Positions 44,518 to 53,011 of a DNA stretch of 64,000 nt are shown one piece after another. The notes beneath the pieces were generated by a model. It was not told the origin of the DNA and made no database searches. It saw nothing but the letters and a program-made list of their open reading frames with translations. Positions within the stretch are counted from its first letter, which is position 1. Each line of letters opens with the position of its first letter. Source of the DNA: Limnobacter sp. 130 (GTDB lineage Bacteria; Pseudomonadota; Gammaproteobacteria; Burkholderiales; Burkholderiaceae_B); assembly GCF_902506325.1 (NCBI RefSeq), contig NZ_LR732331.1:124001-188000 (forward strand), given 5' to 3'. The position numbers and the translations under genes are program-made.

Positions 44518-45671
44518 TGAACGCTCCAGGGATTGCACTTGTAGGTTTCACTTTGTAGTTGTTGCAGTTCGATTTCGGAATCGGCCTGGAAGGTGAACAC
44601 GCCAATGTAGTCTTTGTTGGAGTGGCTGATTTGTAATGTTTCCCCTTCCTGTTTGATTGCCCGGTATTGAACCTTTCCATTGTTTTCAATGCGCGGTGCC
44701 AGGCGCACGGTGCCTGGCTTGGACGCAACCAGGTAATTGATTTGTGCGTAGGTCGGTTTTACATGTGGCACGTCAATTTCATGACCAAGGTGAATTTGTA
44801 AAATGGATTTGAACCAGCCTTGTTCCACAAGTTGATCAAGCAAAAATTCGCGGTTGTCGCCAATGCTGCGGTAATTGATTTCCACCAAAACCGGGCCACG
44901 CGGAGTCACGATGAATTCACTGTGGCAAGCGCCCAGCGCCACGCCAAATTGCGCAAGAATGTGTGCCATGTGCGTGCGCCATTGCCGCGTGTGCGGGCCA
45001 TTCCATTGCGCCGCAGTTTCAACAAAATAGGGTGGGTTGGACAGGCTGACGTCGAACCCGCCGATGGTGTGCAGGTGTTTGCCATCGCCCAGCGTTTCAA
45101 GCGTGATGAGCGGGCCGTCCATGAATTCCTCCAGCAACACGCTTTGCGATTCATCAATTTGTGCAAGATATTGATTGAGCTGTGCGGGCGTGTCGACGCG
45201 AACCACATCCATGGATGCCACACCTTGTGTGGGCTTGACCACCAAAGGGAAAGGCCATTCCATGTTTACCGGATCGCCGCGGCGAATTGTTTGACTCCAG
45301 ATGGTGGGCAGGTGAAGCGATTCAAGCCTTTTTCGCATCCAGTGTTTGTTTTTCGCGTGGTAACAAACCTGCCAGGGTTTTGCAGGAACACCCAACAGCG
45401 AGGCCACCAGCGCGGTGCAGGTTTGAAGGTGATCGCTATTGGAGAATACGGCCCGGGGTTGAATTTTCAGTGCGGCGATCAGGTCAATTACTGCGATTGG
45501 GTTGAACACATCGCATTCATGAATGTGTACATTGGCCAGCGCTTGCTGATGTGCATGGCCGTGGTCGGTCAACACAATGACGTCGTGCCCCAGCGATTGG
45601 GCTGCTGGAATGAATCCATCGACAATCGCATTGTTCAAAACATGGGTCAGGAAAACAATGGTGGGTTTCAA
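44514..45671 (-). CDS. ATP-grasp ligase, PvsA-like
   Basis: A 385-residue carboxylate-amine ligase. ATP-grasp marks: FPLVVKPTQGVASMDV, VLLEEFMDGP and the metal-binding VEINYRSIGDN. The frame runs far upstream into the aldolase gene, but TTG 45671 has AAGGAG eight bases before it and directly adjoins the aldolase stop. An ATP-grasp protein at the head of a pvs-type operon is expected to make the amide part of vibrioferrin (alanine with 2-oxoglutarate). Staphyloferrin B clusters do not contain one. Confidence 0.82.
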   Translation of the reverse strand: MKPTIVFLTHVLNNAIVDGFIPAAQSLGHDVIVLTDHGHAHQQALANVHIHECDVFNPIAVIDLIAALKIQPRAVFSNSDHLQTCTALVASLLGVPAKPWQVCYHAKNKHWMRKRLESLHLPTIWSQTIRRGDPVNMEWPFPLVVKPTQGVASMDVVRVDTPAQLNQYLAQIDESQSVLLEEFMDGPLITLETLGDGKHLHTIGGFDVSLSNPPYFVETAAQWNGPHTRQWRTHMAHILAQFGVALGACHSEFIVTPRGPVLVEINYRSIGDNREFLLDQLVEQGWFKSILQIHLGHEIDVPHVKPTYAQINYLVASKPGTVRLAPRIENNGKVQYRAIKQEGETLQISHSNKDYIGVFTFQADSEIELQQLQSETYKCNPWSVQ

Positions 45672-45672
45672 T

Positions 45673-46461
45673 TCAGGCTCCTTGAGGGGCGGGCTGGAGT
45701 GTGTGGAATGGTTGAAGGTTGTTGCGCAGTGTTTTGCTGAAGTGGCTGCGGTCTTCACCACACAGAAAAAGAGTGCAGCCCAGTTCTTGCCAGTGTCTCT
45801 GTTGACTCGGTGTTCGTGGATTCGGGCAAAAAGGGACATTGGCTTGAACGCAAATTTCATGCATGTTGTTCAATGCTTCGAACGTGGCCGGGTGCAAGGG
45901 GCTGGGTCCAAGGCCCAGGTTCAAGGCAAGGTCTAGCGCACCCTCCATGACAAAGCTGACCTGCCCGGTGGCCAGCATATCGGGCAGGGCAGTCAAGCCA
46001 CTTTGGCTTTCAATCATGGGCACGAGCAAGATTTCCTCGTTGGCCCGCGCAATGTAGTCACTCAGGGCAAGTTGTCCGTAGCCGGTGACCGTGCCACCTG
46101 TAATGCCACGCTTGCCCAGCGGGGGAAACTTCATGGCCTGCGCCAGTGCATGAATTTGATCGGCAGTTTCGGCACGCGACAACACAATACCCATGGCCCC
46201 GGCATCCAGCACCTTCCCGATGAAGTTGGGGCGAACTTCAGCAACACGTACCAATGGCATGCAGCGGTGGTGTCGACAGGTTTGAATGCATTCGCGCAAG
46301 GTATTTTCATCGAGTAGTACGTGTTCGGTGTCGATGATGACGAAGTCGTAATTGCACTGGGCAATCATGTCGACGATCAGCGGAGAGGGCAGGGAATTCA
46401 GCAAGCCCAGCCAAGGTGACTGGTTGGGCTTTGGCTTGGTCAGCGGGGAGGATTGGATCAT
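45673..46461 (-). CDS. HpcH/HpaI-family citrate synthase, SbnG-like
   Basis: A 262-residue TIM-barrel protein of the class II aldolase (HpcH/HpaI) family. Active-site segments are IIDTEHVLLD (His47), PLVRVAEV (Arg72), MIESQSG (Glu151) and EGALDLALN (Asp177). In staphyloferrin B clusters the homologue SbnG makes citrate from oxaloacetate and acetyl-CoA, giving the siderophore pathway its own supply. As the first gene of a citrate-using operon behind a Fur box, that role is the best inference; a plain aldolase cannot be excluded. Confidence 0.78.
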   Translation of the reverse strand: MIQSSPLTKPKPNQSPWLGLLNSLPSPLIVDMIAQCNYDFVIIDTEHVLLDENTLRECIQTCRHHRCMPLVRVAEVRPNFIGKVLDAGAMGIVLSRAETADQIHALAQAMKFPPLGKRGITGGTVTGYGQLALSDYIARANEEILLVPMIESQSGLTALPDMLATGQVSFVMEGALDLALNLGLGPSPLHPATFEALNNMHEICVQANVPFCPNPRTPSQQRHWQELGCTLFLCGEDRSHFSKTLRNNLQPFHTLQPAPQGA

Positions 46462-46472
46462 TCTTTAATTTA

Positions 46473-46491
46473 GTAAATGAGAATGATTTAT
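46473..46491. promoter_or_regulatory. Fur-like box for the siderophore operon
   Basis: gtaaatgagaatgatttat matches 12 of 19 consensus bases and starts 12 bases before the aldolase start on the minus strand. The core aatgagaaygatttayatta (18 of 20 identical) is repeated in the same orientation at 46636-46655. Confidence 0.75.
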
Positions 46492-46632
46492 ATTAGCATT
46501 AAATAAAATAAAGCTTCAAAAGATTTAACAATTCATCGCTCGAAATGGGTACTGGCGCATGAATTCTTTTGCTTATTGAATAAAAAAGTTGGCTTTGGCA
46601 GCGGGGTACAACAAACTAATGGTAAAAATAAA

Positions 46633-46651
46633 GATAATGAGAACGATTTAC
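46633..46651. promoter_or_regulatory. Fur box for the siderophore receptor
   Basis: gataatgagaacgatttac matches 14 of 19 Fur-consensus bases and ends 20 bases before the receptor start. With the box at 46473 it puts both divergent transcripts under iron control. Confidence 0.8.
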
Positions 46652-46671
46652 ATTAACTAAAGGAAATTGCA

Positions 46672-48744
46672 ATGTACTCTTCTGATGGTCGTGCTGACAC
46701 ACGCCAACGTCCCCTTGTTTCCCCGCTTTCCATGGCAGTTGCCATGGTTTGCCTTTCATTGGGTAATGCAGCCTTTGCTGAAACCCTGGCACCGGTTACC
46801 GTGCAATCCGACTGGTTGGGCCCACCCACTGAGGAAAGCGTAAAAACCTACACGGGTGCGCGCACCGTGCTTGAAAAAGAAGACCTTGAAGAGCGTGGTG
46901 CATTGAACCTGGAAGATGCATTGCGTCGTGTGCCGGGTGTTCAAGTGCTCGATGAGACCGGTACCGGGATTTTGCCCAATATTGGCTTGCGCGGCTTGAA
47001 CCCCTTGCGCAGCGAGCGCATTCAAATTTTGGTAGACGGGTACCCGATTGCCATTGGCCCCTACACCAACGTGGGCTTGTCGCTGTTCCCGGTTACCTTG
47101 CCCAGCCTTGAAGCGGTGGACTTGGTGCGTGGCGGTGCGGCTGTTCATTACGGCCCGAACAACGTGGGTGGCGTGCTGAATTTGGTGACCAAAGCCATTC
47201 CAGCAAAAACCAGCCAAACCTTCCGCGAACGCCTGCAAATTTCCGAAGAAACCGGGAATATGTTGACCGACACCTACTACCGCATTGGTGGTTTTGTTCG
47301 TGAAGATCTGGGTTTGCAATTTCAGGCGAACATTGTGGATGGCAAGGGCCAGCGTGATCGTTCCGACACCGAAGTACGTAACTTTATTGTGGATGGCGAG
47401 TACTACCTGAACGCCAACAACGATTTCAAAGCGCAGTTGCAGTACTACGAAGTGAAGGCCGAGTTGCCGGGAGCCTTGAGCCCGACAGCGTACGAGCAGA
47501 ATCCGAACCAGTCGCAAAAGCCCTTTGATGCGTATGACGCCGACATGTGGCGTGGCACGTTCACCTGGAACCATTCGTTTTCAGATGACTTCAAGTTGAC
47601 CTGGCGCAACTTTGCACACCAAGCCAACCGCACTTTCTTCTTTAGTCAGTCGGCCACTTTCTCGGATGACCCGGCACAAACGCCAGCGTTTGTTCTTGAT
47701 TCTCCGCGCGTATTCAGCGTACATGGCACAGAGCCACGTTTCACCAAGCAGATCGGCAACCACACGGTGATTGCAGGTGCACGTTTTGTTGAAGAAGATG
47801 TGCGCTTCGACGTAAGCCGCACCACACTGGCAACTGGATCGGTCAACCCGTTCCGTCGCTGGGACTTTACAACCAAAGCCATGGCTTATTACGTAAGCGA
47901 CACCATCGCCTTGATGGATGATCGTTTGAAAGTAACGCCCGGTATTCGTTATGAAGATGTTGAAACCCGTTACCGCGATTTGAACACAGGTACGGAATTT
48001 CAAAACAACCCGGATGAATGGTTGCCCGGCTTGACCGTGGGCTACCAGGCCACCAAAGATGTGTTTGTGTTTGCCAATGCACAACGTTCACTGGTACCAG
48101 TGCAAACCGCGCAGGTTACACGGGGTGGCGATGTGGGCAATGAAACAGCTGAGAACTACGAAATTGGTTCGCGCTGGCAAATCAATCCCCAAGCCAATAT
48201 TGCAGCGACCCTGTTCCGTGTGGATTACAAAGATCAAATTGTTTTCGATACAGGTGCATTCCGCAACCTTGGCGAAACACGCCAAGAGGGTGTTGAACTG
48301 GAAGGCCGCTGGAACCTGAACAGCCAAACCGAGTTGGGCATGAGCTACACCTACCTGGACACCGAGCAGTTGTCTGGCGCCGACCAAGGCAAAGAGTTGC
48401 GCAATGCGCCCACGCACCACCTGGGCTTTGATGCTGTTTACAAGTTCGACAAGTGGACAGCCAATGCCAATGCTTTGTATGTGTCTGAAAGCTTCAGTGA
48501 TTCAGCCAACACGCAAGCCGAAACTGCCAACGGCAGCGCGGGTGAATTGCCAGCCTATACTTTGGTGAACATGCGCGTGGGTCGCGATTTCCCGATTGGT
48601 CAGGGCAGAAACATGAACCTTGGTTTTGGTATTAACAACCTGTTTGATGAGCAGTATTTCTTCCGTGGTGTGGATGTGAGCACAACTGGCCGCGTGCCAG
48701 CACCAGGACGTATGTTGCTGGTTGAAATGCAGGTTGATTTCTGA
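46672..48744 (+). CDS. TonB-dependent carboxylate-siderophore receptor, PvuA/FecA-like
   Basis: A 690-residue outer-membrane receptor divergent from the siderophore operon and thus its likely cognate importer. Signal peptide to about residue 36 (NAAFAE), plug (DALRRVPGVQVLDE, IGLRGLNPLRSERIQILVDG, VDLVRGGAAVHYGPNNVGG) and barrel ending in Phe. The plug resembles FecA-type ferric-carboxylate receptors. No FecIR-type N-terminal signalling domain is present. Ribosome-binding site AAGGAA lies seven bases upstream. Confidence 0.9.
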   Translation: MYSSDGRADTRQRPLVSPLSMAVAMVCLSLGNAAFAETLAPVTVQSDWLGPPTEESVKTYTGARTVLEKEDLEERGALNLEDALRRVPGVQVLDETGTGILPNIGLRGLNPLRSERIQILVDGYPIAIGPYTNVGLSLFPVTLPSLEAVDLVRGGAAVHYGPNNVGGVLNLVTKAIPAKTSQTFRERLQISEETGNMLTDTYYRIGGFVREDLGLQFQANIVDGKGQRDRSDTEVRNFIVDGEYYLNANNDFKAQLQYYEVKAELPGALSPTAYEQNPNQSQKPFDAYDADMWRGTFTWNHSFSDDFKLTWRNFAHQANRTFFFSQSATFSDDPAQTPAFVLDSPRVFSVHGTEPRFTKQIGNHTVIAGARFVEEDVRFDVSRTTLATGSVNPFRRWDFTTKAMAYYVSDTIALMDDRLKVTPGIRYEDVETRYRDLNTGTEFQNNPDEWLPGLTVGYQATKDVFVFANAQRSLVPVQTAQVTRGGDVGNETAENYEIGSRWQINPQANIAATLFRVDYKDQIVFDTGAFRNLGETRQEGVELEGRWNLNSQTELGMSYTYLDTEQLSGADQGKELRNAPTHHLGFDAVYKFDKWTANANALYVSESFSDSANTQAETANGSAGELPAYTLVNMRVGRDFPIGQGRNMNLGFGINNLFDEQYFFRGVDVSTTGRVPAPGRMLLVEMQVDF

Positions 48745-48761
48745 TCACGACGTACCCAGTG

Positions 48762-48800
48762 AAAAGCCGGTGGTGAAGCAATTCATCACCGGCTTTTTTT
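48762..48800. terminator. Bidirectional intrinsic terminator
   Basis: A stem of about 16 bp (gccggtggtgaa / ttcatcaccggc plus an A/T extension) with a four-base loop is flanked by A- and T-tracts on both sides. It ends the receptor transcript and the convergent cytochrome transcript, whose stop codon lies in its edge. Confidence 0.9.
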
Positions 48801-50712
48801 ATTGCATGCCCCGTTGCTTGTCGATTTCGACCGATGCAACACCACTGGCGCTGTTGCCCCAGCTTCGGCGAATGTAAGTAACAACCGCCGCAATGTCGGT
48901 GTTGCTCAGTTCCACACGGTAGGGTGGCATGCCGTGCGGGTAGGGTGCACCCTGCGTGCTGGGTGAAAAGCCACCGTTGAGCACCAGTCGAATTGCATTG
49001 ACCGGGTTGGGGGCAATTACATTGACATTGCCAGCCAGTGCAGGGAATTGGTTGGCTTTTCCCTCGCCTTGTTTGCCATGACATTCTGCGCAGGTGTTGG
49101 CGTAAATATTCTCCCCGCGCTGCATGAGTGGTTGCAGGGTGCGCTGGCCAAGACCTGTGCTTTCATTTTCGGAAGGTGCTTGCGCAGGCAGGCTTTTCAG
49201 GTAAACCGCCATGGCATTTGTGTCGCTTTCAGTGGCAAATTGCAAGCTGTGCGCGATCACTTCACTCATGGGGCCATAAGTGGCTGCATGGCGATTCACG
49301 CCATTTTGCAAATAGGCGGCAATGTCGCTTTCACTCCATTTGCCCAAGCCATGCACGGGGTGATTGTTTAAAGCGGGTGCAAACCAGTTCAGCACCGGTA
49401 TGGTGGCACCACTTAAATTCAATTTGTCTTTCAAGCCACCCAATGTGTTGCGGGGGGTGTGGCATGCCGCGCAATGGCCTGGGCCATTGACCAGGTAGGC
49501 ACCGCGATTCCACTGTGCGCTTTGCTGGGTGTTCGGTTTGTATTCACCTTCAGTGAAATACAGCGCGCGCCACACTGCCAACAGCGGGCGTTGATTGAAA
49601 GGAAACTGCAATTCGGGTTCGGGCGTTTTTTGCACAATTGCGGGCAGGCGTTTCAGGTAGGCGAACAAATCGTCTACCTCGGCCCGACTCATTTTGGTGT
49701 AGTCGGTGTATGGAAACGCCGGGTACAGGTAGTCGCCATTTTTGGAAATGCCGCTGTGCATGGCTTTGTAAAAATCATCGGCGGTCCAGTTGCCCAATCC
49801 GGTTTCAGGGTTGGGGGTTAAGTTGCTGCTGTAAATTGGTCCAAACGGCGTTTCGATTGCACGACCACCGGCAAATGGTTTCTTGGGGTTTGCAGTGTGA
49901 CAACCGGCGCAATTGCCGATGCGCGCCAAATAGGCGCCCCGCGTTTCTTGTGCCGACAGCACGTTCAGCGCGATGGGTTCGGGCGACACAGTGCCAAGGT
50001 TTGGCGCGGCCGTGGTGGTGTGCGTACCGCACTTCAGCGGAAACTGAATGCTGTTGGCTGGTGCTGCTTTTGAGTTGGGCGGCACAGCTTGGGCTGCCAA
50101 ATAGGAAGTGGCTGTGTTCAGTTCCGCTGGGCTTAATGCTTTGACCAAGGCATGCATACAATCGGGGTCGGCGGCCTTGCGCTGCCCATTGCGCCATTTG
50201 CCCAATTGGGCATTCAGGTAATCGCGCGGCAAGCCGATCAAACCGGGTGTGTAGGGTTCAACACCAGTAAGCGCCTGCCCATGACAGGCTGCGCATGCGG
50301 GTATTTTCCTGGACACAACACCGTCGAATACCAGGCGTTTGCCTTGTTCCAGTTCGCTGGGGCTTGCCGTTGTTTTGGCCGGTGCAGGGTAGGGCGGGTT
50401 TTGTGCAGCAAAGTACTTGGCCATTTGCAGCAGGTAGTCATTCGACAAATGTTGAACGATTCCATTCATCGCCGCATGCTGGCGGCTTCCGTCGCGAAAT
50501 GCGATCAACTGGTTGTACAGGTAGCCTTCTGGTTTGCCCGCAATGCGCGGGTAGTAGCCTTCCGCGCTGGCGCGACCTTCCGCACCGTGACAGGCCACAC
50601 AGGCTTGAACGCGACTGGCCATGTCCGTTGCAAGAGCGGACCCATTGGTTTGGGCGTTGGTGGACAGGCTGGCTAGCAGTAAAAGGGCGGCGGTAGCAAA
50701 ACGGGTGATCAT
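48799..50712 (-). CDS. Five-haem periplasmic cytochrome c fusion
   Basis: A 637-residue exported protein with five CxxCH sites: CVACH (38-42), CAACH (140-144), CAGCH (268-272), CAACH (414-418) and CAECH (541-545). The first two haems form a cytochrome c4/c553-like di-haem module (about 25-210). The last three resemble the tri-haem subunit of membrane alcohol or gluconate dehydrogenases (about 255-620). No dehydrogenase large subunit is adjacent. It follows a DUF3325/PepSY/receptor operon on the same strand, 56 bases behind, so it may carry electrons for periplasmic iron or quinol chemistry. Confidence 0.85.
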   Translation of the reverse strand: MITRFATAALLLLASLSTNAQTNGSALATDMASRVQACVACHGAEGRASAEGYYPRIAGKPEGYLYNQLIAFRDGSRQHAAMNGIVQHLSNDYLLQMAKYFAAQNPPYPAPAKTTASPSELEQGKRLVFDGVVSRKIPACAACHGQALTGVEPYTPGLIGLPRDYLNAQLGKWRNGQRKAADPDCMHALVKALSPAELNTATSYLAAQAVPPNSKAAPANSIQFPLKCGTHTTTAAPNLGTVSPEPIALNVLSAQETRGAYLARIGNCAGCHTANPKKPFAGGRAIETPFGPIYSSNLTPNPETGLGNWTADDFYKAMHSGISKNGDYLYPAFPYTDYTKMSRAEVDDLFAYLKRLPAIVQKTPEPELQFPFNQRPLLAVWRALYFTEGEYKPNTQQSAQWNRGAYLVNGPGHCAACHTPRNTLGGLKDKLNLSGATIPVLNWFAPALNNHPVHGLGKWSESDIAAYLQNGVNRHAATYGPMSEVIAHSLQFATESDTNAMAVYLKSLPAQAPSENESTGLGQRTLQPLMQRGENIYANTCAECHGKQGEGKANQFPALAGNVNVIAPNPVNAIRLVLNGGFSPSTQGAPYPHGMPPYRVELSNTDIAAVVTYIRRSWGNSASGVASVEIDKQRGMQ

Positions 50713-50721
50713 GAATACAGC

Positions 50722-50760
50722 TCGTGTTGGATATCAGGCGATTATACGCCGACAACACGA
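50722..50760. promoter_or_regulatory. Nested inverted repeats around a TATAAT box before the cytochrome gene
   Basis: tcgtgttg / caacacga (8 bp) encloses ggcg-attata-cgcc, whose centre reads TATAAT on the minus strand. It lies 10-48 bases before the cytochrome start. It may be an operator over a promoter, though a good -35 element is not visible. Confidence 0.4.
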
Positions 50761-50768
50761 AGTGCCCT

Positions 50769-51059
50769 TTAACTTGACCGGGCAAGTACCCATGTCGATA
50801 GCACAGCCAATGCCGCTGCGGCCATTACCCAAAGCACCAAGCCAAAACCAATGCCCTCAACAAGGACCATCAGGATTGCGCTGACCAGCAAGGCAAGAAC
50901 ACCTGCAATGCGACGCAGCATAATTGTTCGCAGCCCGATTGCGTTGCAGCGCCCAGCCCAACGGCGATGGCGAAAGTGGGCCTGCTGGGACAGTGCAATG
51001 GACAGCAAACCAAAAAACAGAAGCGGCAAGGCCAACGCAAGCTGCAGTGTTAGTTGCAT
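50769..51059 (-). CDS. DUF3325 small membrane protein
   Basis: A 96-residue protein with two or three hydrophobic helices (LALALPLLFFGLLSIAL; IAGVLALLVSAILMVLVEGIG; LVLWVMAAAALAVLSTW), matching DUF3325. This family regularly accompanies DUF3649 and PepSY proteins next to siderophore receptors. The ATG 51059 overlaps the PepSY gene by 10 bases. Function unknown; a helper of the PepSY reductase is plausible. Confidence 0.8.
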   Translation of the reverse strand: MQLTLQLALALPLLFFGLLSIALSQQAHFRHRRWAGRCNAIGLRTIMLRRIAGVLALLVSAILMVLVEGIGFGLVLWVMAAAALAVLSTWVLARSS

Positions 51060-52687
51060 TTCAAGGCCTCGCTGTGTGCAGGCTGCCTGGCTGAAGACTT
51101 GATCACAACTTTGCGAGCCGTGTAAATGCCGCTTGCAACCATGATGAGCAAACCAATATCGATGGCCAATGAATTCATGTCCCCTTGGCGAATTGCTGCG
51201 ACCATGCCACCTGTGTTGATCTGGTTCAGTAACCAGGCCAGACCACACAGCACGGTGAATGCCACCGTGGGTGCAAACCACTGGCTGCTTCGATGGGCTT
51301 GCGCATGGATCTGTAAATGCCGGCCTTTGCGGGCGTTGACAAAAGCCCAGACAATACTGCCAACCCAGACCCCATAAAACACCCAGGTTTCCACTGTGGC
51401 GCGGTTGTTGAGGTGATCTGGAATAAGCTGGTTGGCCACCAGAAAAGCCGCGGTGGCGATCATCATGCCCAGTGTGCCGCCCACAGTCAGCGCTTGAACT
51501 ACGGTAAACCCGGGCAGCTTTTTCTTGTGGTGTTGAACACGGCGTGCTTCAAGCCAAAACAGAAAACCGGTGTGAATCATGACGCAACCGAGCAAGCCGC
51601 CAATCACGTACAGCACGCGCAGCGCTGCGTGGTCGAATTGAATGAAGTGAAGGCCGTTGATCCAGTGCGTAAACCCCTTGATGGGTTTGGGTTCGTGGGC
51701 GTGGAGCAGCGCACCGGTGTGCAGCAGCAGTGTGTCTGCGTGGGTGCTCATCGCAATGCTGCGTGCGGGAAATACCCTGCGAATTTCAAGCGTCGCATTG
51801 CTGTCGGTCAGGTTGCGAATGTTGATGGCGTCGGCACGTGCTGGTTCGCCCAAGGCTTGGCTCCATGCCGCTTCCCGTGCCTGAACAAGCGCAGGCACAC
51901 TTTTTAATGCGGCAAGCTGTTGATCGGTGTTTTCAATAAAGTCACTGGCTGGCAAATTGATAAAACCGCTCATGGCCTTTTGTGCAGCGGCCTTGTCGTT
52001 ATCAAATGCAGCCAGTGTGGCCCACGGAAAATAGATGGAGAAGAAAATCAACAACCCTGTGAAAGTGATGATGAAATGAAACGGCAGTGCCACCACGCTG
52101 CTCAGGTTGTGTAAGTCGAGAAGACTGCGCACCGTGTGCTTTTTGGGGCGAAACACAAAGAATTCAGCCAGCAGTTTCCGATGAAGCACAATGCCGCTGA
52201 TGAGCAGGGCCATCATGGCCAGGCCTGCAATACCCAGCATGAAATAACCCACATCTTTCCACGCAATATTGAACTTGTAGTGGAAGGGGAAAAAGAAGCC
52301 GCTGCCCCCCAAGGTGTGTTCATTGCTGACCACCTTGCCAGTGTCGGGATCCATGAAATAGGCTTTCAAGCTGCGATCGGGTTCGACAATGCGGATCAAT
52401 GTCATGGGCGTGCGCTCGGTGGGCAGGCGCAATCGAATGTTGTCGGATTCGGGCGCCAGTTCACGCGCTTTCATCAACACGGCTTCAAGTTGTTGCGGGC
52501 TCAGTGTGCAGCATTCACCGGCTATGCTGCGGCTCTCGGGGTGCATCCAGCGATCAAATTCCCGGTCAAATACCGTCAGTGTGCCCATCCAGAAAACGGC
52601 GAACAACAAAAAGCCAATGAACAGGCCAAACCAGGTGTGAAACCAGGCCATGTGTTGGCGAACGGATGGGGCTTTGTGCTTGCTCAC
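51050..52687 (-). CDS. PepSY-associated membrane protein, ferrisiderophore reductase-like
   Basis: A 545-residue inner-membrane protein with four main transmembrane regions and periplasmic PepSY-type loops, similar in layout to FoxB and FpvG. Those proteins reduce ferric siderophores in the periplasm or inner membrane to free iron. His residues in the helices (HTWFGLFIGF, LHNLSSVVALPFHFIITFTG, HWINGLHFIQFDHAALRVLYV) could bind haem. It lies downstream of a hydroxamate-type receptor, which makes iron release from that siderophore the likely job. Confidence 0.87.
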   Translation of the reverse strand: MSKHKAPSVRQHMAWFHTWFGLFIGFLLFAVFWMGTLTVFDREFDRWMHPESRSIAGECCTLSPQQLEAVLMKARELAPESDNIRLRLPTERTPMTLIRIVEPDRSLKAYFMDPDTGKVVSNEHTLGGSGFFFPFHYKFNIAWKDVGYFMLGIAGLAMMALLISGIVLHRKLLAEFFVFRPKKHTVRSLLDLHNLSSVVALPFHFIITFTGLLIFFSIYFPWATLAAFDNDKAAAQKAMSGFINLPASDFIENTDQQLAALKSVPALVQAREAAWSQALGEPARADAINIRNLTDSNATLEIRRVFPARSIAMSTHADTLLLHTGALLHAHEPKPIKGFTHWINGLHFIQFDHAALRVLYVIGGLLGCVMIHTGFLFWLEARRVQHHKKKLPGFTVVQALTVGGTLGMMIATAAFLVANQLIPDHLNNRATVETWVFYGVWVGSIVWAFVNARKGRHLQIHAQAHRSSQWFAPTVAFTVLCGLAWLLNQINTGGMVAAIRQGDMNSLAIDIGLLIMVASGIYTARKVVIKSSARQPAHSEALKCN

Positions 52688-52696
52688 TGCAATGGT

Positions 52697-53011
52697 TCAC
52701 CAAGGAAAATAAATCACGATAGCGCACAGCAAGCCAAACAGAAGCCCTTTGGCGCTTAACCAGGCCAGGCTGCTGGTGCAGTAAATCCAAAGCATCCAGC
52801 AGGGCATGGCAAGATAAGCCAGCAACAGGCTCAGTGTCATCGCTTCGCTTTGTTCCATGCCTGCATTGAACAATAAAATAGCCATGGCTGCAGCGAGCAG
52901 GTTGGCCAAGGCCAAACCTGCAGGAAAGGCCAGCAGCAGGCAATAAATTTGCCGACTGCTGATTTTCAGCCATTGAATTTTAGAAACGGTAGTTTGCACT
53001 GAACACCACAT
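52697..53011 (-). CDS. DUF3649 small membrane protein
   Basis: About 100 residues with three hydrophobic helices (LLLAFPAGLALANLLAAAMAILL; LSLLLAYLAMPCWMLWI; GLLFGLLCAIVIYF), matching DUF3649, part of the same iron-uptake module as DUF3325 and PepSY. The start is uncertain: ATG 53011 or GTG 52999, both inside the end of the receptor gene and without a strong ribosome-binding site. The overlap suggests coupling to receptor translation. Confidence 0.72.
   Translation of the reverse strand: MWCSVQTTVSKIQWLKISSRQIYCLLLAFPAGLALANLLAAAMAILLFNAGMEQSEAMTLSLLLAYLAMPCWMLWIYCTSSLAWLSAKGLLFGLLCAIVIYFPW

Noticed and set aside
38756-46461. Staphyloferrin B operon
   Set aside because: SbnG-, SbnH- and NIS-type genes first suggested it, but the diaminopropionate genes sbnA and sbnB and the third NIS synthetase are missing, while an ATP-grasp gene is present and the order matches pvsABCDE.
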